The notes under the pieces were generated by a model that had not been told where the DNA came from, searched no databases, and saw only the letters and a program-made list of their open reading frames with translations. From contig DAOTVZ010000020.1 in the NCBI GenBank assembly GCA_034436045.1, positions 1 to 17,791 of the forward strand: DNA of 17,791 nucleotides, given 5' to 3'. The stretch comes from H111-94 sp034436045. GTDB lineage: Bacteria > Chloroflexota > Ktedonobacteria > Ktedonobacterales > Ktedonobacteraceae. A program made the position numbers and the translations under genes. Shown in pieces: positions 14,100 to 17,791 of this stretch (position 1 is its first letter; the number at the start of each line of letters is the position of its first letter).

Positions 14100-14866
14100 G
14101 CAATGACACAGGTAAGCGTCTTGAGGGCAAGGTTGCCATTGTCACGGGGGCTGTTTCTGGTTTAGGATTGGCTTCAGCCAGGCTCTTTGCGCAGCATGGG
14201 GCGAAGGTCGTAATTGTTGACCTGGATGAGCAGAAGGTAGCTCAGGTGGCGCACGAACTGGGCGATGAGCGCGCCTTCGGTTTTGCTGCCGATGTGACTG
14301 ACGAGGTGCGCATCGAGCAACTGATCGGTGCCACCATTGAGCGTTTTGGCAAGATCGATATTTACTACAATAATGCCGGTGTGCCGCTCTCCGCTACTCC
14401 GGTCGAGGACATAGAGCTGGCGCGCTGGCATCGCATCATGGATGTCAATGCGACGGCTATTTTTATCGCGGCGAAGGCGGTGGTGCCGCAGATGAAGCGC
14501 CAGGGGGGCGGCTGCTTCATTGTGACTGCTTCTACCTCCGGTGAGCGTCCGCGACCGGGGTTGAGTGCCTATTCGGCCTCAAAGGGGGCGGCCATCGTAC
14601 TGGTCAAGGCACTGGCTATCGAGTTAGCCCCGTTCAACATCCGTGTCAACGCCATCAATCCGGTGGCAGCAAACACCCCCATGTTGGAGCAGTTTGGCTT
14701 TGGTGCCACCAGGGAAGAGGCGGTACAGCGTTTCGCCGCCACTATTCCGCTGGGACACCTGGTCGAAGCCGAGGATGTAGCCTATGCCGCACTCTATCTG
14801 GCCTCGGATGAAGCGCGTAGCGTGACCGGCATCACGTTGAATGTCGATGGTGGGCGTGGCATTTAA
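14096..14866 (+). CDS. Short-chain dehydrogenase/reductase (SDR)
   Basis: The 256-residue classical SDR has the dinucleotide motif TGAVSGLG (17-24), Asp42 at the end of the second strand (favouring NAD over NADP), NNAG at 92-95, catalytic Ser near 146-148, and Tyr159 with Lys163 in YSASK. The C-terminus LNVDGG is also typical. It oxidises or reduces an alcohol/ketone pair. Its ATG overlaps the P450 stop (ATGA), with AAGGAGC upstream, so it is coupled to the P450 and likely uses its product. It ends only 5 bases before the end of the convergent flavoprotein gene, leaving no room for a private terminator. Confidence 0.94.
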   Translation: MSNDTGKRLEGKVAIVTGAVSGLGLASARLFAQHGAKVVIVDLDEQKVAQVAHELGDERAFGFAADVTDEVRIEQLIGATIERFGKIDIYYNNAGVPLSATPVEDIELARWHRIMDVNATAIFIAAKAVVPQMKRQGGGCFIVTASTSGERPRPGLSAYSASKGAAIVLVKALAIELAPFNIRVNAINPVAANTPMLEQFGFGATREEAVQRFAATIPLGHLVEAEDVAYAALYLASDEARSVTGITLNVDGGRGI

Positions 14867-14871
14867 CATGC

Positions 14872-16497
14872 TTATGCCGGTGGAATGCTTTGCTTGAAAT
14901 GGAACAGATTATAAGGATCATAGAGCGCCTTAATGCTTTGCAGGCGAGGCAGGTTCGCGCCGTAGTAGGCTTGTAGCCAGTTGGGTAGGTCGGGATCGAT
15001 GTAGTTCTGGTATGCCTGTCCGCTGGCGTAGGAACGCATGGCTTGCCACGTACTGACGAGCCACGCGCGATTCGCCGTGACGACCGAAGGGGAAGCATTG
15101 GCTTGCCATCCTGCGTTATATTGCGCCGAGAAGAGCGCGTTGCGATGGACGAAGGCAGTAGCATCCGGTGCGACACGGTTGATCGCGCCGCCGTAAGCGT
15201 CCATGCCGATACCGCCGGTGCCGGGAGTAGACGATGCCTGTCGTTGGGCAATGGCGTTGACCAGAACCTGGATGCCCGCGCGTGGTAGGAGACTGGTAAA
15301 GTAGTCCGATTTGGCGGCGGCGGTGTCGCGCTGTAACGTGCCTTGCGGGTTCTGTGTGGGCAGGTGACATGCTGCGACGCTCTTGCCGTAGCAACCAGCT
15401 TCGATCATCATTGTATCGAACGGCGTTTCATTGTACACGTAGTTGTCGCTTGGGGATGTATTGATCTGGCTGGTTAGTTGTTGCAACAGCGGGTTGAGGC
15501 TGGTAGTGTTACCGACGTAGACGCCGTTCACACGCACCGTCGGCTGGCTCGCTCCGCTATTGGTCAGTAGAAGGCAGTTTGACCAGAGTTCATCTGGTGC
15601 CTGGGGTGCCCAGTGTTGCCAGGCATCGACAACTTCGATGGCGTTGCTCCAGGGCCAATCCAGTGTGAAGATGGCGAGCTGGGAGACAGTGTATGTCTGG
15701 AAAGTGAATGAGGTAACGACACCAAAGTTGCCCCCACCGCCGCCGCGCAGCGCCCAAAAGAGGTCGGGATGGTTGTTCGCGTCGCAGGTCAGGATGCTAC
15801 CATCAGCGAGGACGAGCTGGGCTGAGAGCAGGCTATCACAAGTCAGGCCAAACTTGCGCCCGATCACGCCCGCGCCTCCGCCGAGGGTCAGACCCGCTAT
15901 GCCGACAGTGGGGCAGGAACCAGCGGGAATAAGCACGCCATGTTGTGTTAGAGCCGAGTACACATCGACCAAACGGGAGCCGCCGCCGATGGTTGCCGTT
16001 CCCGCTGTGGTATCAACAGAAACCGTGTTCATGCGCGTCACATCGATCACCAGGCCGGTGGTAGTTGAATAACCGGCGTAAGAATGACCACCGCAGCGCG
16101 CCGCCAGGGGCAGGTTGAAGTGGCGCGCGAAGGCAAGGCACTGTTGCACATCGGCAGGTGAGGCGCAATAAGCGATAGCAGCAGGATGAATGCTGTCGAA
16201 TTGCGTATCAAAGAGTTGAAGCGCGGTGAAATACTGGCTGCTGTCCGGCAGCACCAGCGTTCCCTGCAAGCGGTTGGCCAGCGCTGACCAGTCAGCGTCG
16301 GCGGGCGTGACCTGCACGGTTGGGTCGGCCTTCAATCTCGACGTGGCGGTCGGCGTTGAAATTGCACCACGCGCTGGTTGGCCCTGGCAGGCGGCAACCA
16401 TGCTCGCTAGTATTCCTGTAGCACTCAGCGCGAGAAACTCGCGGCGGTCCATCTTCCCTGTTGTCTTCATCATCTTCCAGACCATACAGAATTTCAC
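14872..16497 (-). CDS. Secreted FAD-linked oxidase, berberine-bridge-enzyme type, with Tat signal and lipobox
   Basis: Up to 541 residues. The N-terminus has DRREFLAL (17-24), a twin-arginine motif, and a hydrophobic stretch ending in VAAC (34-37), so export by Tat and lipid attachment at Cys37 are predicted. The FAD-binding PCMH domain spans about 100-280. His138 in CGGHSYAGYS and Cys195 in GSCPTVGIAGLTLGGG are the two residues that attach FAD covalently in bicovalent members. The C-terminal BBE segment YDPYNLFHFKQSIPP is present. Such enzymes oxidise sugars, alkaloids or phenolic alcohols with oxygen, making peroxide. The start is uncertain: GTG 16497, or ATG 16485 with AGGTGA 7 bases before it, or ATG 16452 directly before DRRE. 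It faces the P450-SDR operon and may share its substrate; nearby catalase would handle peroxide. Confidence 0.92.
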   Translation of the reverse strand: MKFCMVWKMMKTTGKMDRREFLALSATGILASMVAACQGQPARGAISTPTATSRLKADPTVQVTPADADWSALANRLQGTLVLPDSSQYFTALQLFDTQFDSIHPAAIAYCASPADVQQCLAFARHFNLPLAARCGGHSYAGYSTTTGLVIDVTRMNTVSVDTTAGTATIGGGSRLVDVYSALTQHGVLIPAGSCPTVGIAGLTLGGGAGVIGRKFGLTCDSLLSAQLVLADGSILTCDANNHPDLFWALRGGGGGNFGVVTSFTFQTYTVSQLAIFTLDWPWSNAIEVVDAWQHWAPQAPDELWSNCLLLTNSGASQPTVRVNGVYVGNTTSLNPLLQQLTSQINTSPSDNYVYNETPFDTMMIEAGCYGKSVAACHLPTQNPQGTLQRDTAAAKSDYFTSLLPRAGIQVLVNAIAQRQASSTPGTGGIGMDAYGGAINRVAPDATAFVHRNALFSAQYNAGWQANASPSVVTANRAWLVSTWQAMRSYASGQAYQNYIDPDLPNWLQAYYGANLPRLQSIKALYDPYNLFHFKQSIPPA

Positions 16498-16706
16498 CTG
16501 TTTCTACTTCCTTCTTAAGTTAGCACGATAGCTTACAAGATAGGTAATACAATCTCCCTCGTTTTAGTGCTGAGCTTAGTACCTTTTACTGCTCATCTCC
16601 CAACAGCCTCACCTGGTGTGATTACATATGGTGTAGGTTCAGATAAAGCTATTCAATTTTTAAGTAATTCGTATCAGGTGCTAACATAAGCTTTGATGAG
16701 GTTGAT

Positions 16707-16735
16707 TTGGCATTAGCTAGATAAAATGTTATATA
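16707..16735 (+). promoter_or_regulatory. Probable promoter of the Fur-family gene
   Basis: TTGGCA (16707-16712) and TATATA (16730-16735) with a 17-base spacer, about 35 bases before the ATG at 16770. GATA (16720-16723) and TATC (16741-16744) flank it, but a convincing Fur/PerR box is not seen. Confidence 0.5.
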
Positions 16736-16769
16736 GTAAATATCATCTCAGGTGCAAGGGAGAAAACTT

Positions 16770-17204
16770 ATGGATAATCGATCTGAGGAAGCGCAAAATA
16801 TAGGACAGCGCTTGCGTAAAGCGGGCTTAAAGATGACACGTCCGCGTCTGCTGGTGCTGGGTCTGTTACACGAACTTGGTGGACACCACACGGTAGATGC
16901 GCTTGTGGAAGAGCTGCATAAACGTAAGACTCCCTTGCCACGCGCCTCCGTCTATAATGCTATTGATTCTCTTGTCAGTCATGGCCTGGTTACGATGGCG
17001 GATGCTGGCCCCGGTCCCGCACTCTACGAAGAGTTCACCAACTGGCATCATCACTTTGTCTGTATCGAATGCGGCCTAGTGGTTGATATCCCCTGTGTGA
17101 AAGGTGAGAAACCTTGCCTGCTACCAGATGAGGTGCCGGGAGTAGTAGAGGAGACACAGATCATTTTTCGTGGTCGTTGCGAACAGTGCCTTGCGAAACG
17201 ATAA
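16770..17204 (+). CDS. Fur/PerR family transcriptional regulator
   Basis: The 144-residue protein has an N-terminal winged helix (10-80) with MTRPRLLVLGLL and ASVYNAIDSLVSHGLV, and a C-terminal metal and dimerisation domain (85-144) with WHHHFVCIEC (92-101) and CEQC (137-140). The two CxxC pairs (98/101 and 137/140) form the structural zinc site; His93-95 and acidic residues supply the regulatory metal site. PerR-type members sense peroxide by metal-catalysed oxidation of His. Position just upstream of a catalase gene favours a PerR-like job; iron or zinc sensing is the alternative. The start at ATG 16770 is chosen over an upstream GTG (16752) because AAGGGAGA lies about 6 bases before it. 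A terminator follows, so catalase has its own promoter. Confidence 0.92.
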   Translation: MDNRSEEAQNIGQRLRKAGLKMTRPRLLVLGLLHELGGHHTVDALVEELHKRKTPLPRASVYNAIDSLVSHGLVTMADAGPGPALYEEFTNWHHHFVCIECGLVVDIPCVKGEKPCLLPDEVPGVVEETQIIFRGRCEQCLAKR

Positions 17205-17234
17205 GTACACAGCAAGGGAAGATACAGGAACCAC

Positions 17235-17278
17235 GAGAGTACACCCCTAAAGATAGTGCTTGTGCTGCTCTTTTTTTT
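17235..17278 (+). terminator. Rho-independent terminator after the Fur-family gene
   Basis: gagagtaca (17235-17243) pairs with tgtgctgctc (17261-17270), with one bulge and one wobble pair. It is followed immediately by eight T (17271-17278). Confidence 0.65.
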
Positions 17279-17301
17279 GTTGCCGTCGCGTGCCTGCGTG
17301 C

Positions 17302-17330
17302 TTGACACTGGCTAAATTTTGTGGTAAATT
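17302..17330 (+). promoter_or_regulatory. Sigma-70-type promoter of the catalase gene
   Basis: TTGACA (17302-17307) and TAAATT (17325-17330) with a 17-base spacer. The predicted start is near 17337, leaving a leader of about 87 bases. Confidence 0.7.
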
Positions 17331-17332
17331 AG
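17312..17332. promoter_or_regulatory. Imperfect palindrome over the catalase promoter (candidate Fur/PerR box)
   Basis: A 21-bp element beginning ctaaatt and ending aaattag has symmetric positions CTAA-n-TT and AA-n-TTAG. It covers the spacer and -10 box. Size, A/T content and place fit a Fur-family operator, although it is not the Bacillus PerR consensus. Confidence 0.4.
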
Positions 17333-17423
17333 ACAATGTATAAATAATCTGTCAAACGGCAGATCATTTGCTACCTCCCTTTGATCGCGTTAGCGAATTC
17401 TCGTACTAGAAAGCAGCAAGTTT

Positions 17424-17791
17424 AATGACTGATCAAAACGCGAAAAGGCCTCCTGTCACGACCACCGACGCCGGTATCCCTGTGCCCAGCGATGAATATT
17501 CCCTCTCTGTTGGCCCCGATGGCCCGTTGCTGTTGCAAGACCATTACCTCATCCAGAAAATGGCGCAGTTCAACCGCGAGCGGGTGCCAGAGCGCGTCGT
17601 ACATGCCAAAGGCAGCGGCGCGTTCGGCTATTTCGAGGTCACAGCCGATGTGCGCCCGTGGACACGCGCCGCTTTCCTCAACACGGTCGGCAAACGCACC
17701 CCGGTGCTGGTGCGCTTCTCGACCGTCGCCGGGGAACTCGGCTCCGCCGATACGGTGCGTGACCCGCGTGGCTTCGCCATCAAGTTCTACA
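17424..17791 (+). CDS. katA: Monofunctional heme catalase (N-terminal part, runs off window)
   Basis: The frame opens at ATG 17424 and stays open to the window edge (122 full codons). It shows the clade-type catalase start: GPDGPLLLQDHYLIQK, FNRERVPERVVHAKG with the distal catalytic His, GAFGYFEVT, then RTPVLVRFSTVAGE and DPRGFAIKFY. Catalases dismutate hydrogen peroxide to water and oxygen in the cytoplasm. The proximal Tyr and the distal Asn lie beyond the window. The first residues (MTDQNAKRPPVTTTDAGIPV) are typical of KatA. It follows a Fur/PerR-type regulator gene and has its own promoter with a possible operator, so peroxide-inducible control is likely. Confidence 0.95.

Noticed and set aside
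15560..16072. 170-codon open frame on the plus strand
   Set aside because: It is antisense to the flavin oxidase, which has unmistakable family motifs across the same region; no ribosome binding site or domain.

Overview
The window carries ordinary bacterial protein-coding DNA on both strands. It has no rRNA, tRNA, CRISPR array or recognisable transposase gene. The mix of genes fits a soil-type, spore- or filament-forming Chloroflexota of the Ktedonobacteria kind: eukaryote-like Ser/Thr kinase-fold proteins with a C-terminal membrane anchor, a small heptad-repeat coiled-coil protein, PadR and LacI regulators, a P450 and a Tat/lipobox flavoprotein. That assignment is an inference from gene style and has not been checked against a 16S rRNA or marker gene.

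Layout. Positions 1-636 hold the end of a class III PLP aminotransferase of the glutamate-1-semialdehyde aminomutase type, followed at once by a perfect 38-bp inverted repeat. Positions 977-2686 encode a polytopic O-antigen-ligase-like membrane protein, and 2807-3121 a small DUF3307 membrane protein. On the minus strand, 3406-4245 is a PadR repressor with a long Gly/His/Pro-rich N-terminus; its promoter is sandwiched by two copies of a palindromic operator. Positions 4534-4971 encode a 145-residue coiled-coil protein with six near-identical heptads; its own promoter overlaps a perfect palindrome, and a strong terminator follows.

Positions 5199-7765 are a two-gene, closely spaced unit encoding two kinase-fold proteins. 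Both have Asn where the HRD catalytic Asp should be. The second has also lost the ATP-binding Lys and the DFG Asp, so it looks like a true pseudokinase. This pair is the most unusual system in the window.

On the minus strand, 7876-8286 is a gluconate-2-dehydrogenase subunit-3-like protein without its usual partner. Positions 8536-10552 are a purU (formyl-THF deformylase) and degenerate M24 peptidase-fold pair. purU has a good promoter and a structured leader. Divergently, 10840-11781 is a threonine/serine dehydratase.

Positions 11837-12784 encode a LacI-type regulator with a shortened DNA-binding domain, divergent from a translationally coupled cytochrome P450 and SDR operon (12936-14866). 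Facing that operon is a secreted, bicovalent-FAD berberine-bridge-type oxidase (14872-16497). Together these look like a small redox tailoring or catabolic locus. The window closes with a Fur/PerR-family regulator (16770-17204), its terminator, and the start of a monofunctional catalase gene (17424 to the window edge) with a clear promoter and a possible operator: a classical peroxide-stress pair.
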